Assembly (NCBI GenBank): GCA_009594995.1
Contig: VOPR01000005.1
Coordinates: 186,001 to 250,000 of the forward strand
DNA from: Nitrospira sp.
GTDB lineage: Bacteria > Nitrospirota > Nitrospiria > Nitrospirales > Nitrospiraceae
Direction of reading: 5' to 3'
Length of the DNA stretch: 64,000 bases
The notes under the pieces were generated by a model, which saw only the letters and a program-made list of their open reading frames with translations, did no database searches and was not told the DNA's origin. Position 1 is the first letter of the stretch, and the number at the start of each line of letters is the position of its first letter. Shown in pieces: positions 26,834-34,794 of the stretch. The translations under genes were made by a program, and so were the position numbers.

Positions 26834-27703
26834 ATGAAGAACGGGTTTTTCCGCGGGCATGGACTCGGCAACGACTATGTAGTGATGGACCCCAAGGAGC
26901 TGACCTTCAAGCTCACGCCAGGGAAAATCCGCGGCATCTGCGATCGCCACTGGGGCCTCGGCAGCGACGGGATCCTCGCACTGGTCCCTTCCAAAAAGGC
27001 CGACTTCGGTCTGCGCATCTACAACCCCGACGGGAGCGAGGCGGAAAAATCCGGCAATGGACTCCGCATCTTCGCCCGCTATCTGCATGCCACCGGGAAG
27101 ACCAGAAAACGCGCGTTCACAGTAGAGACGAAGGGCGGCCTCGTCTCCATCACCCTGCATGTCGACCGCCACGGTGATGCGGCCGCCGCTACGGTGGAGA
27201 TGGGCCGGGCCACCTTTCAACCGGCAGCGCTTCCCTGCACGCTGCCGGTCGAAGAATTGCTCCAGGCTCCCATTGAGGCCGCGGGGCGGTCGCTACGATT
27301 CACGGGCGTCAGTGTCGGCAATCCCCATTGCGTGGTCTTCAAAGAAGCCGGGAACGCATGGACAAGGGATGATCTCCTTGCGCTGGGTCCTGCCCTGGAG
27401 AATCATCCGCTGTTTCCCAAACGCACCAACGTTCAGCTCGCCGTGCCCACCGGGCCGAAGGAAATCTTTATTCTGATCTGGGAGCGGGGCGCCGGCGAAA
27501 CCCAGGCCTCAGGATCTTCCTCCTGCGCCGCGGCCAGCGCGGCCGTGAAGCTCGGGCTCGTGAAGGGTCCGGTGACGGTCAAGATGCCGGGGGGCACACT
27601 CAACATCGAGGTGGCCCAAGATTTCAGCCTGACCATGAAGGGGCCGGTCGCAGAAGTCGCCCGCGGCACGCTGAGTCCGTCGTTCATCCGCACGCTGCGC
27701 TGA
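26834..27703 (+). CDS. dapF: Diaminopimelate epimerase homologue lacking both catalytic cysteines
   Basis: DapF converts LL- to meso-diaminopimelate for lysine and peptidoglycan synthesis, using two cysteines as acid and base. The start chosen gives MKNGFFRGHGLGNDYVVMD, a normal DapF beginning; upstream in-frame residues overlap the glyoxalase gene. The 289 residues keep the substrate motifs YNPDGSEAEKSGNGLR, GNPHCVVF and ERGAGET. Where the first catalytic Cys should be (NG-x-R-C) there is Ile79, and where the second should be (ETxAC) there is Ser226. Both codons read cleanly, so this is not a frame error. Cys231 is retained but is not the catalytic one. The fold call is firm; the reaction is doubtful. 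It lies 89 bases before uvrC. Confidence 0.85.
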   Translation: MKNGFFRGHGLGNDYVVMDPKELTFKLTPGKIRGICDRHWGLGSDGILALVPSKKADFGLRIYNPDGSEAEKSGNGLRIFARYLHATGKTRKRAFTVETKGGLVSITLHVDRHGDAAAATVEMGRATFQPAALPCTLPVEELLQAPIEAAGRSLRFTGVSVGNPHCVVFKEAGNAWTRDDLLALGPALENHPLFPKRTNVQLAVPTGPKEIFILIWERGAGETQASGSSSCAAASAAVKLGLVKGPVTVKMPGGTLNIEVAQDFSLTMKGPVAEVARGTLSPSFIRTLR

Positions 27704-27792
27704 AAGAAGCCGGCCGATCACTGTCGCGCGTCCGTCAAACGGGAAGATAACCGACTGCGGTTCCTGTTATTCTGACGATTGACGGATGACGT

Positions 27793-29601
27793 ATGGCCAC
27801 CGACACGCTCCAATCTAAACTCGACCATCTGCCGGAACAGCCCGGCTGCTATCTCTTTCGGAACGCGAAGAGAGAGATTCTCTATGTCGGCAAAGCCGCC
27901 GTGCTGGCCGATCGAGTGCGCTCCTATTTCCAGAAGGGCAGCGACCAGACGCCCAAGACCAGCCTGCTGGTCAGCGAAGTCACCGACCTCGAAACCATCG
28001 TCACCCGCTCCGAGTTAGAAGCGCTGATCCTCGAAAGCAATCTGATCAAGCGCCATCGCCCGCGCTTCAATATCGTCCTGCGCGACGATAAGCAGTACCC
28101 GTATCTTCGCTTGCCGATCAAAGAGAACTTCCCTCGCCTCTCCATCGTCCGGCGCGTACAAAAAGATGGGGCGCTCTATTACGGTCCCTACACTCCGGCG
28201 GGCGCACTTCGCGAGACACTCAAGGTCATTCGCAAAGCATTTCCCCTGGCCACATGCGAAATCGACATCGACGGCCGGGCCGACCGGGCCTGCATCGAAT
28301 TTGAAATCAAGCGGTGCATGGCGCCCTGCACCGGCAACCAATCCCGGGAGGACTATCACCTGATCGTCAAACAGGTACGCCAGTTTCTGGAAGGACGCGA
28401 TCGGGAACTGCTGGACAGCCTGCGGCAGGACATGGAATCGGCGGCGGAACGGGAAGAGTTCGAAGAAGCAGCCCGGCTACGGGATCGGCTCTTCAGCGTC
28501 GAGCGCACGCTGGAGAAACAACGGATCACCCAGGTCAGCACGACGGATCAGGATGTGATCGGGCTGGCACGACAGGGCACGGCAGCCGACCTCCAACTCC
28601 TGTTCGTGCGTGGAGGCCTGCTGATCGGACGAAAAGACTTTTTCTGGCCTCAGTCCGCCGACTCCAGTGATGAAGAACTGACCCGTTCGGCGATCGAACA
28701 GTTCTACAACAAGGAAGGGCAACCACCGAAAGAACTGCTGGTACCGACCGATCTCGACGACGCCCCGCTGATCGAACAATGGCTGAGCGAAAAACGCGGA
28801 GACGGCGTGCGCATTCTGACCCCGGAACGGGGCACCAAACATCAACTGGTGCTGCTCGCAGAAGAAAACGCCGCCGCCGCCATTGCCGATCATCTTCGCA
28901 ACGAAGCCCTGGATCGGCAGGCCACCGCCGAATTGAAGCGCCTGCTTCGCCTCGACACCGTCCCCCGCCGCATCGAAGGGTTCGACATTTCAAACATCCT
29001 GGGCAATCAGTCGGTCGCCTCTCTGGTCGTCTGGGAAGACGGACAGGCCAAGAAATCGGACTATCGCAAATTTCGCATCCAAACGGTGGAGGGCGCCAAC
29101 GATTTTGCGAGCATGCAGGAGGCCGTGATGCGGCGCTATGGCGCGACGGAAGACCTCGCCCGTCCCGATCTGATTTTGATCGATGGAGGCCTGGGCCAAT
29201 TGAGCGCCGCACTGGAAGGGCTGAAACAGGTCGGACAGGATCAGATTCCGATCATGGGCCTGGCCAAAGCGCGCGGCGAAAAAGAAGAACGCATTTTCCT
29301 GCCGGGCCGGAAAAATCCGATCATCCTCCGGCCCACTTCACCGGCCACCCACCTGGTCCAACGGATTCGTGACGAGGCCCACCGCTTTGCCGTCACCTAT
29401 CACCGCAACCTCCGCGGCAAAGCATTGCTCTCCTCCGAACTGGATCAGGTTGCCGGGATCGGCAAGATCCGCCGCAAGCGTCTCCTCAAACAGTTTGGGA
29501 GCCTCCAGCACGTCGCCGCCGCTACTGACGACCAACTCAAGTCGGCCGGCCTTGATGCGGCCACGGTGGCCGCTCTGCGAAAAGCCCTCACGCCGTCCTA
29601 G
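27793..29601 (+). CDS. uvrC: Excinuclease ABC subunit C
   Basis: UvrC makes the two incisions in nucleotide excision repair. The 602 residues show the GIY-YIG nuclease (PGCYLFRNAKREILYVGKA, about residues 17-35, ending near 100), the small Cys motif region RCMAPCTG, the UVR domain that binds UvrB (about 205-240: EFEEAARLRDRL), the RNase H-like nuclease with FDISNILG and LILIDGGLGQL, and two helix-hairpin-helix motifs at the end (VAGIGKIRRKRLLKQFG). All expected parts are present. Confidence 0.97.
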   Translation: MATDTLQSKLDHLPEQPGCYLFRNAKREILYVGKAAVLADRVRSYFQKGSDQTPKTSLLVSEVTDLETIVTRSELEALILESNLIKRHRPRFNIVLRDDKQYPYLRLPIKENFPRLSIVRRVQKDGALYYGPYTPAGALRETLKVIRKAFPLATCEIDIDGRADRACIEFEIKRCMAPCTGNQSREDYHLIVKQVRQFLEGRDRELLDSLRQDMESAAEREEFEEAARLRDRLFSVERTLEKQRITQVSTTDQDVIGLARQGTAADLQLLFVRGGLLIGRKDFFWPQSADSSDEELTRSAIEQFYNKEGQPPKELLVPTDLDDAPLIEQWLSEKRGDGVRILTPERGTKHQLVLLAEENAAAAIADHLRNEALDRQATAELKRLLRLDTVPRRIEGFDISNILGNQSVASLVVWEDGQAKKSDYRKFRIQTVEGANDFASMQEAVMRRYGATEDLARPDLILIDGGLGQLSAALEGLKQVGQDQIPIMGLAKARGEKEERIFLPGRKNPIILRPTSPATHLVQRIRDEAHRFAVTYHRNLRGKALLSSELDQVAGIGKIRRKRLLKQFGSLQHVAAATDDQLKSAGLDAATVAALRKALTPS

Positions 29602-29825
29602 CCAACTGTGGCCGTCAGCTGTATGCGGTTCGATACACCCGTATCTGAATGGGTACGGTTCATGTGCCGGACCACAGATGTACCGATCTGACGCAGGCCG
29701 ATTTTCCCCTTGCACGACCGGCATTTCATGACTACTCTGTCGCTGCCTGCTCGATTCTTCCTGGGTACGTAGATTGCCTCTCAGGAGAGTCGAATCGCTT
29801 ACGACGTTTACCAGGAGGCATCCCA

Positions 29826-30458
29826 ATGAGGATGTTACGTATCACCGGCTTGCTGCTCTGTCTCGCTCTTGCCGCCTGCACCACACCGCCTGAAGTCAAA
29901 CAGGCCCTCGCGGCGAAAGACCAGGCCTACACCGAAAACGAGCAGCTCATGCGGCAGTACCGTGAGCTGGTGAGCAATATCACGACTCGCCATCTGCAGT
30001 GGTACCGCTACGTTCAAACCCGGCTGAAGTTGGATCTGGCCCTGCAATGGGCGACGACGAATCCTCGACAAGCCGAAGTACCGGACGCCGCCCTCGCCGA
30101 GGATGATGCGGCGCTTTTGGGCTCCGACGTGATGGCTGTGATCAATTCGATTCGCCTGAAGTCCCTTCCGGAACGCAAAGGACAGAATGGACAGCCGGTG
30201 TTTGCGGCGGGCTCAGGGGACATGACCAACCTTATCCAGCACATTCCTGACCTGATTGCGCGAGTAGAACAGCGTGTCGATTCGGATGCGAAGGCGCCCC
30301 AATCGGTCGATTTGACCGCGTTCGACCAGTACCGGACCAATGTAGAGGCGCTTCGACGAATCAATGGCCTGATCAAACAATACCTGGATATCGACGTCAC
30401 CCTGAGCCGGAACGACACCCAGTCGCTGGCCGACGCGTTGCGCACGGTGCGCCGATGA
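29826..30458 (+). CDS. Hypothetical lipoprotein, first gene of a five-gene secreted operon
   Basis: The start follows AGGAGG by seven bases and gives a 210-residue protein with a lipoprotein signal: the hydrophobic core of residues 6-17 ends in LALAAC, with Cys18 as the lipid site. The mature part is helical, with long amphipathic stretches such as KQALAAKDQAYTENEQLMRQYREL. I do not recognise a family. It overlaps the frame leading into the next lipoprotein gene, so co-expression is likely. The 224-base region between uvrC and this gene holds no other gene that I can support. Confidence 0.75.
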   Translation: MRMLRITGLLLCLALAACTTPPEVKQALAAKDQAYTENEQLMRQYRELVSNITTRHLQWYRYVQTRLKLDLALQWATTNPRQAEVPDAALAEDDAALLGSDVMAVINSIRLKSLPERKGQNGQPVFAAGSGDMTNLIQHIPDLIARVEQRVDSDAKAPQSVDLTAFDQYRTNVEALRRINGLIKQYLDIDVTLSRNDTQSLADALRTVRR

Positions 30459-30493
30459 TCCGCCTCACGGCCGCTCAGAAGAAGGAGCCCGCC

Positions 30494-31204
30494 ATGGTCA
30501 GACGAGGCCTGACGCTGCTGTCTTTCGCCGTCTTCTTGTTCGCCGCCAGTGGCTGCCATTCCATCCACAGCAGTTCGGTGCGCGATCTCATTCAATTGGA
30601 AGGGACCAAGATCGATGCCGCGCAAACCAACATCGATCTGTTTCAAAAGGAGACTGAGGAGCGCATCAAACTGCTCGAGAAGGCGCGAGCGGAGTTGCAC
30701 GAAAGCTTCAAATCGCTTCACACGCAAGAAACGAAGCATCGCTTCGCCCTGGCCTCCTTCCGGAACCTGACGAACCGGAAGGGAGACGCCGCATATGCGG
30801 CCGCCTATCTCACCAGCCTCATCTACATGGCGGATGTGCAAGGACTGGAGAAGGCGGTCTGGAATCAGTTTGAAGAAGATTTCTGCGGCCTGCGAGACAC
30901 CGCCAATGCGCTCAACGACTCCTGGAAACACACGGCCACGCTCCATGCCGAGGTGCAGCGCTTTGCCAAACAATCAGCGCTGGCCTCGGTAGATCCGGAA
31001 TTCGTCGCAGCGATTCTCGCCCAAGCTCCAGGCCGATCCGAGCAGATTATGGGAATCCTGAATCGCTCGCGAACGGTCAATGACGCGCTGGAAGAAGTCG
31101 TCGGGGCGCGCATCCTGCGCATCGGGGGCTTGGATCGTGCCCAGCGGTACACCGCCGATCTGGTGGAACTCCTCGATCGATTGAAGAAAGACGACGGACA
31201 GTAA
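30494..31204 (+). CDS. Hypothetical coiled-coil lipoprotein
   Basis: The start chosen is the ATG seven bases after AAGGAG, giving MVRRGLTLLSFAVFLFAASGC with Cys21 as the lipid site. An upstream in-frame ATG that overlaps the previous stop codon (ATGA) would place 13 extra residues before the signal. The 236-residue protein has a Gln/Glu/Lys-rich coiled-coil region (about 35-90) and further helices. No enzyme motif is seen. It resembles its lipoprotein neighbour in general design, not in obvious sequence. The downstream gene begins 11 bases later. Confidence 0.75.
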   Translation: MVRRGLTLLSFAVFLFAASGCHSIHSSSVRDLIQLEGTKIDAAQTNIDLFQKETEERIKLLEKARAELHESFKSLHTQETKHRFALASFRNLTNRKGDAAYAAAYLTSLIYMADVQGLEKAVWNQFEEDFCGLRDTANALNDSWKHTATLHAEVQRFAKQSALASVDPEFVAAILAQAPGRSEQIMGILNRSRTVNDALEEVVGARILRIGGLDRAQRYTADLVELLDRLKKDDGQ

Positions 31205-31215
31205 CGGAGGCGGCT

Positions 31216-31737
31216 ATGAATCGCAGCATTGAGGGGGTGGTCACCTTTCTCCAAGACAACGACAGTTTGATTAAACAGCTGATGGAGACAGCCGAATCCG
31301 CCACCAACGACATCGAGGAACTTGCGAACCGCGTGGACCATGCCCGCGAGGAAGCGCAGGTGCTGGTCGATCAATTGGGTACGGCTGAGTTCAGTGTCGG
31401 ACAGCAGGACGATACCAAAGTCAGGCAGACGGCCCTCCTGGAAGCAGTGGCAGCCTTGAGGAAAAAGTTCGAAACCTACAAGAACGATCCCTTGCGACGG
31501 GGCATCTACGCGGCGGAGATTTCCAATCTGTATCTGCAGCTGGCGAATACCTTCAATAATCAAACCGTGGCCCGGATCGTTCCCTTCGACGCCGATGAAA
31601 TCGATACCTACAAAGATTTGATGAACAAGGCCGTGCTCGATGCCGCCTCGCGAAAAAAGCGGGCCGCCGTCATCAAGGCCGGAGCTCAGATCTCACGTTT
31701 GGCTCTCGGCGTGGCTGGCAAATTGGCACTGGTATAG
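31216..31737 (+). CDS. Small helical hypothetical protein in the lipoprotein operon
   Basis: The 173-residue product has no signal peptide. It is almost entirely helical by appearance, with acidic coiled-coil stretches (DIEELANRVDHAREEAQVLVDQL) and a short hydrophobic C-terminus (QISRLALGVAGKLALV) that could touch the membrane. GGAGG precedes the ATG by seven bases. I do not recognise it. It may be the cytoplasmic or membrane-associated partner of the surrounding lipoproteins, which is inference from its place between them. Confidence 0.7.
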   Translation: MNRSIEGVVTFLQDNDSLIKQLMETAESATNDIEELANRVDHAREEAQVLVDQLGTAEFSVGQQDDTKVRQTALLEAVAALRKKFETYKNDPLRRGIYAAEISNLYLQLANTFNNQTVARIVPFDADEIDTYKDLMNKAVLDAASRKKRAAVIKAGAQISRLALGVAGKLALV

Positions 31738-31741
31738 CTCT

Positions 31742-32527
31742 ATGACATCTCGACTTCTCATGTGGAAATCAGCCGGCGTCGTCCTGCTACTCCTCAGTGC
31801 CGGATGTAGTCTGGATGCGGCCTCGCGGGGACCGTTCGGGCCAAATGATCCGGAAACCGCCATTCCGAAGAAACCGCTTCCCGCGCTGGTTCCCACGAAG
31901 CATCTCCTGGAATTTACCGCCGACGAGTCCCCCGGGCATATCAAACCCAAGATGGCCGGGAGCGTGGTTGATGCTGCTGTCACCCGATCACCCAATCAGA
32001 CGGCGGTTCTCTCTGCCTCCGATATTGCGGCCCTGCGGAAGACAGCAGAAGCCGACCGCCGGGTCACTTCCCTCCTGGGTGCTCGCTGGGCCTATATCGA
32101 TGCGGACCGAGTATCTTCACAAGGCAAAATAATATTCGGCTGTTGCCAGAATGAGGCCCGCTTCACGAAGCTCACGTACTTCAGCTACAGCAACAACGTT
32201 GCCATCGAGGTCCGCCTGAAGGATGCGGCGGTGTTGCAGGCAGACCGGATCGACGGGTATCTGCCCCCCGAAGGCCCGCAGGATGTTCAACGCGGGATCG
32301 AGCTGGCCCGGGCCGACCAACGCCTGGCTGGAAAAGTGCAAGATCTGCAAGGTCACGGGCTGCTGATGCAGCCGGACCGCGGGTTTATCAAGAACGATCC
32401 GGGATATGGGCATCGAGTGATATGGATCACGTTCTCTCAGGGGTTGGGCGGTGACCCCAAGTACTGGGCGCAGGTGGATCTCACGGACGACCGCGTGCTG
32501 GACGCGGGCGATGAGCCCCCTCGGTAA
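31742..32527 (+). CDS. Lipoprotein with possible amine-oxidase N-terminal-type domains
   Basis: The start begins four bases after the previous stop and gives a signal ending LLSAGC, with Cys22 as the lipid site; the earlier frame is a shadow. The 261-residue mature protein shows two similar alpha/beta units. The first ends in VAIEVRLKDAAVLQADRI and the second, after a helix (GPQDVQRGIELARADQRL), in KYWAQVDLTDDRVLDAG. This pattern recalls the small N2/N3 domains that precede the catalytic domain of copper amine oxidases, and the next gene encodes such a catalytic domain. That link is inference from pattern and position. A Cys pair (FGCCQNE) is unusual. Confidence 0.65.
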   Translation: MTSRLLMWKSAGVVLLLLSAGCSLDAASRGPFGPNDPETAIPKKPLPALVPTKHLLEFTADESPGHIKPKMAGSVVDAAVTRSPNQTAVLSASDIAALRKTAEADRRVTSLLGARWAYIDADRVSSQGKIIFGCCQNEARFTKLTYFSYSNNVAIEVRLKDAAVLQADRIDGYLPPEGPQDVQRGIELARADQRLAGKVQDLQGHGLLMQPDRGFIKNDPGYGHRVIWITFSQGLGGDPKYWAQVDLTDDRVLDAGDEPPR

Positions 32528-32545
32528 GGCAGGAAAGGAGCGCGG

Positions 32546-33526
32546 ATGAAACGTGTCGTCATGACAACTTTCCTGCTGCTTTGCGCGCTGGCTGCGCCGC
32601 TCCCCGGTTCTGCCCAGTCAGCCTCGGAGCATGTGAATTGGGGCCGTTGGAGCTTCGACTACGAAGTCCGAGATAACACCGGCCTGGCCCTTCGTCAGGT
32701 CACCTACGACGGCGAGCTCGTCCTTGGCAAGGCCAGCATGCCGGTCTTGCGCGTGAAATATGTGAAGGAACGTGTCTGGTGGAATCCTTTTACCTGGTTC
32801 GGTTCCCGCGCCGATAGCGGCCGCTGCGGTCCTTTTCAAGACCGTCTGCGCTGGCAGGATCTGGTTCCGATCGTGAACTGCGCCGACAACAAGGTCTGCG
32901 TTGAAAGTTCCACACTGAACGGCATCAAATGGCTGGAACTTGGCATTTACGCCAGGATCGGTGAGTACCATATCTACCAATCCTGGCATTTTTCTGAAGA
33001 TGGCGAGCTGCGGCCAGTGGTGCAAAGCCGCGGACTGTCATGCAACACGGACCACGTCCACCATCCGTACTGGCGATTCGACTTTGATATCAACGGCAAC
33101 GGCATGGACCAGGTCTTCGTGCGCGACGACGGAGCGCCTGACAAGGGCTGGGGCCCAGGATGGACCAAATACACGAACGAACGCAATGACGTGAAGCACC
33201 CATCGACCCATCGAACCTGGTTCGTGCGCGACCAGTTGACAGGGCATGGCGTGTGGGTCCTTCCTGGTGACGGATACGCCCCGCTTAAAGACGACGGCGA
33301 ACGGGATTCATTTGCCGATCATGATGTCGCTATTCGGCGCGCGAAACCGGATGAGGACGTTCCCTGGGTCTTCGGTGCTCGCGGCCAGCTGGGGTACGAC
33401 GAAGACAATCAGGGCGTCCAGGAGCAGGACGTCGTGTTGTGGTATATCGCTCACCTTCCGCACATGGCCGCCCTCGGCCCGACCAAATGGCTGACCTTAG
33501 GGCCAACCTTGAAAGTCCACCGATAG
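32546..33526 (+). CDS. Secreted single-domain copper amine oxidase-like protein
   Basis: Copper amine oxidases deaminate primary amines with a tyrosine-derived topaquinone (TPQ) and copper, giving aldehyde, peroxide and ammonia. They are usually over 600 residues. This 326-residue protein has a signal peptide (to about residue 24) and aligns by eye only with the catalytic beta-sandwich: the WSFDYEVRDNTGLALRQVTY strand set, Asp90 at the catalytic base site, Tyr141 at the TPQ site (IGEYHI where the family has N-Y-D/E), His170 and His172 (HVHH) and His306 (LWYIAHLPHM) as copper ligands. The residues flanking the Tyr differ from consensus, so TPQ formation is uncertain. It lies 18 bases after the lipoprotein gene. 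Confidence 0.65.
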   Translation: MKRVVMTTFLLLCALAAPLPGSAQSASEHVNWGRWSFDYEVRDNTGLALRQVTYDGELVLGKASMPVLRVKYVKERVWWNPFTWFGSRADSGRCGPFQDRLRWQDLVPIVNCADNKVCVESSTLNGIKWLELGIYARIGEYHIYQSWHFSEDGELRPVVQSRGLSCNTDHVHHPYWRFDFDINGNGMDQVFVRDDGAPDKGWGPGWTKYTNERNDVKHPSTHRTWFVRDQLTGHGVWVLPGDGYAPLKDDGERDSFADHDVAIRRAKPDEDVPWVFGARGQLGYDEDNQGVQEQDVVLWYIAHLPHMAALGPTKWLTLGPTLKVHR

Positions 33527-33775
33527 CCGCCATCAGGGCCGCCTCTGATCAGCTATCTGCCGTTTGGCCCCCCTCTCTTCCCCGTTGCGGTTCATACCTT
33601 AAGCACTCTATACTAGGTGCAGGCTACCCTAGATACCGTTCCTTCGGTCACAGTACAATCAGCCGTTCTCACGATGATACAGCTGCCTCAACATGAACCA
33701 CGGCCGAACTTTTGAACACTCCTGGGTCCCTGTTGTCCCCGCGGCACCAGAAGGTCTTCACCGGAAGGACTTGCC

Positions 33776-34573
33776 ATGAGTCAGCCGGCATTTTCCGCAA
33801 AGGAATTTCAGCGGCTCGGTGAGATCATGTATGACGCCCGCTCCGTCAACCGGAGCGATGGAGTCTGGCAACTCGTATCGGCCGTGCAGGAGGTTATTCC
33901 CTTCGAATTCTCCGGGTGCGGCGCGGTGGATCTCCTCCATGGCCTTGATCCGTCTCTCGGACGGTCTAATTATCCTCGAGAGTTCTGCCAGCTCTACATG
34001 GGCCAGGGTTTAGCGGCGGACCCCGCCGTACACCGATTGATCACATCCGGCCAATCCGTCACCTCAAGCGCCGACGAACCCCTGAACAACGAGCCGAAGG
34101 ACATCACCTCACTCAAGCTCGATTTCGGCATCAAAACCTGCCTTTCCGCCGGAGTTCGCGGGGACCATGGAGCCTGCTCCTACTTTGCGTTCAGCAATTT
34201 TGACGCGAAACAAGCAGGCAAACTGCGCCTTCTCCTCGACATTCTCACCCCGCATTTTCACTTAAGCTACATGCGCTGCAACTCCACCTGGAACCCCGAA
34301 CGGCCGGCCCAGCCCGCCCTGCTGCTCAGCAAACGGGAAGAGGAAATTCTCCGCTGGGTGGCGGCCGGCAAGACGAATTGGGAAATTTCCGTCATCCTCA
34401 AGGTCAGTTTAAATACCGTGAAGTTTCACCTGAAAAACATCTTTCAAAAAATCGGGGTTGAAAATCGATGGAGCGCCATTGCCTATTGGCAAACCGGCGA
34501 ACAACATCGAGTTATTCCATCGACACCGCCCAGCGACGATCGTCCGCCTTCCCATTCCAACAGCCCCGGCTAA
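33776..34573 (+). CDS. LuxR-type transcription factor with autoinducer-binding-like domain (LuxR solo)
   Basis: The 265-residue protein has a C-terminal LuxR helix-turn-helix (about residues 184-240: SKREEEILRWVAAGKTNWEI, then VSLNTVKFHLKNIFQKIGVENR). Its N-terminal domain recalls the acyl-homoserine-lactone fold: NYPREFCQLYMGQGLAADP keeps the Tyr and Asp that contact the ligand, but Trp positions are Phe or Ser/Thr. No receiver domain and no LuxI synthase are present. It is followed after 222 bases by a nitroreductase-like gene and a ketosynthase gene, which it may control. The ligand could be a non-standard acyl signal or none (inference). An EpsA-like regulator is an alternative. Confidence 0.75.
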   Translation: MSQPAFSAKEFQRLGEIMYDARSVNRSDGVWQLVSAVQEVIPFEFSGCGAVDLLHGLDPSLGRSNYPREFCQLYMGQGLAADPAVHRLITSGQSVTSSADEPLNNEPKDITSLKLDFGIKTCLSAGVRGDHGACSYFAFSNFDAKQAGKLRLLLDILTPHFHLSYMRCNSTWNPERPAQPALLLSKREEEILRWVAAGKTNWEISVILKVSLNTVKFHLKNIFQKIGVENRWSAIAYWQTGEQHRVIPSTPPSDDRPPSHSNSPG

Positions 34574-34645
34574 CCCGCATCATGCATGTCGACCCGCGCT
34601 CCGCCCAGTTCGTCATCAGGTGACCGGCGGGGGCCGAAGCACCCG

Positions 34646-34663
34646 CCTACCCCGATGGGTAGG
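34646..34663 (+). promoter_or_regulatory. Dyad between luxR and the nitroreductase-like gene
   Basis: CCTACCC and GGGTAGG form a perfect 7-bp inverted repeat with a 4-base centre, an 18-base element like many LuxR-family operators in size. It could instead be the end of the luxR transcript, but no T-run follows. Confidence 0.35.
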
Positions 34664-34794
34664 TGACGCCAGACCGCACCTCTCGTAAAGTCTGCCCACA
34701 CAACGTCGCGCGAAGCGTGACGTCTCAATACCACCGCCATTCACATAACCGGCCAGGGCCAAATAGCCCTAGGGATACCGGAAGGAGAGGCCCT

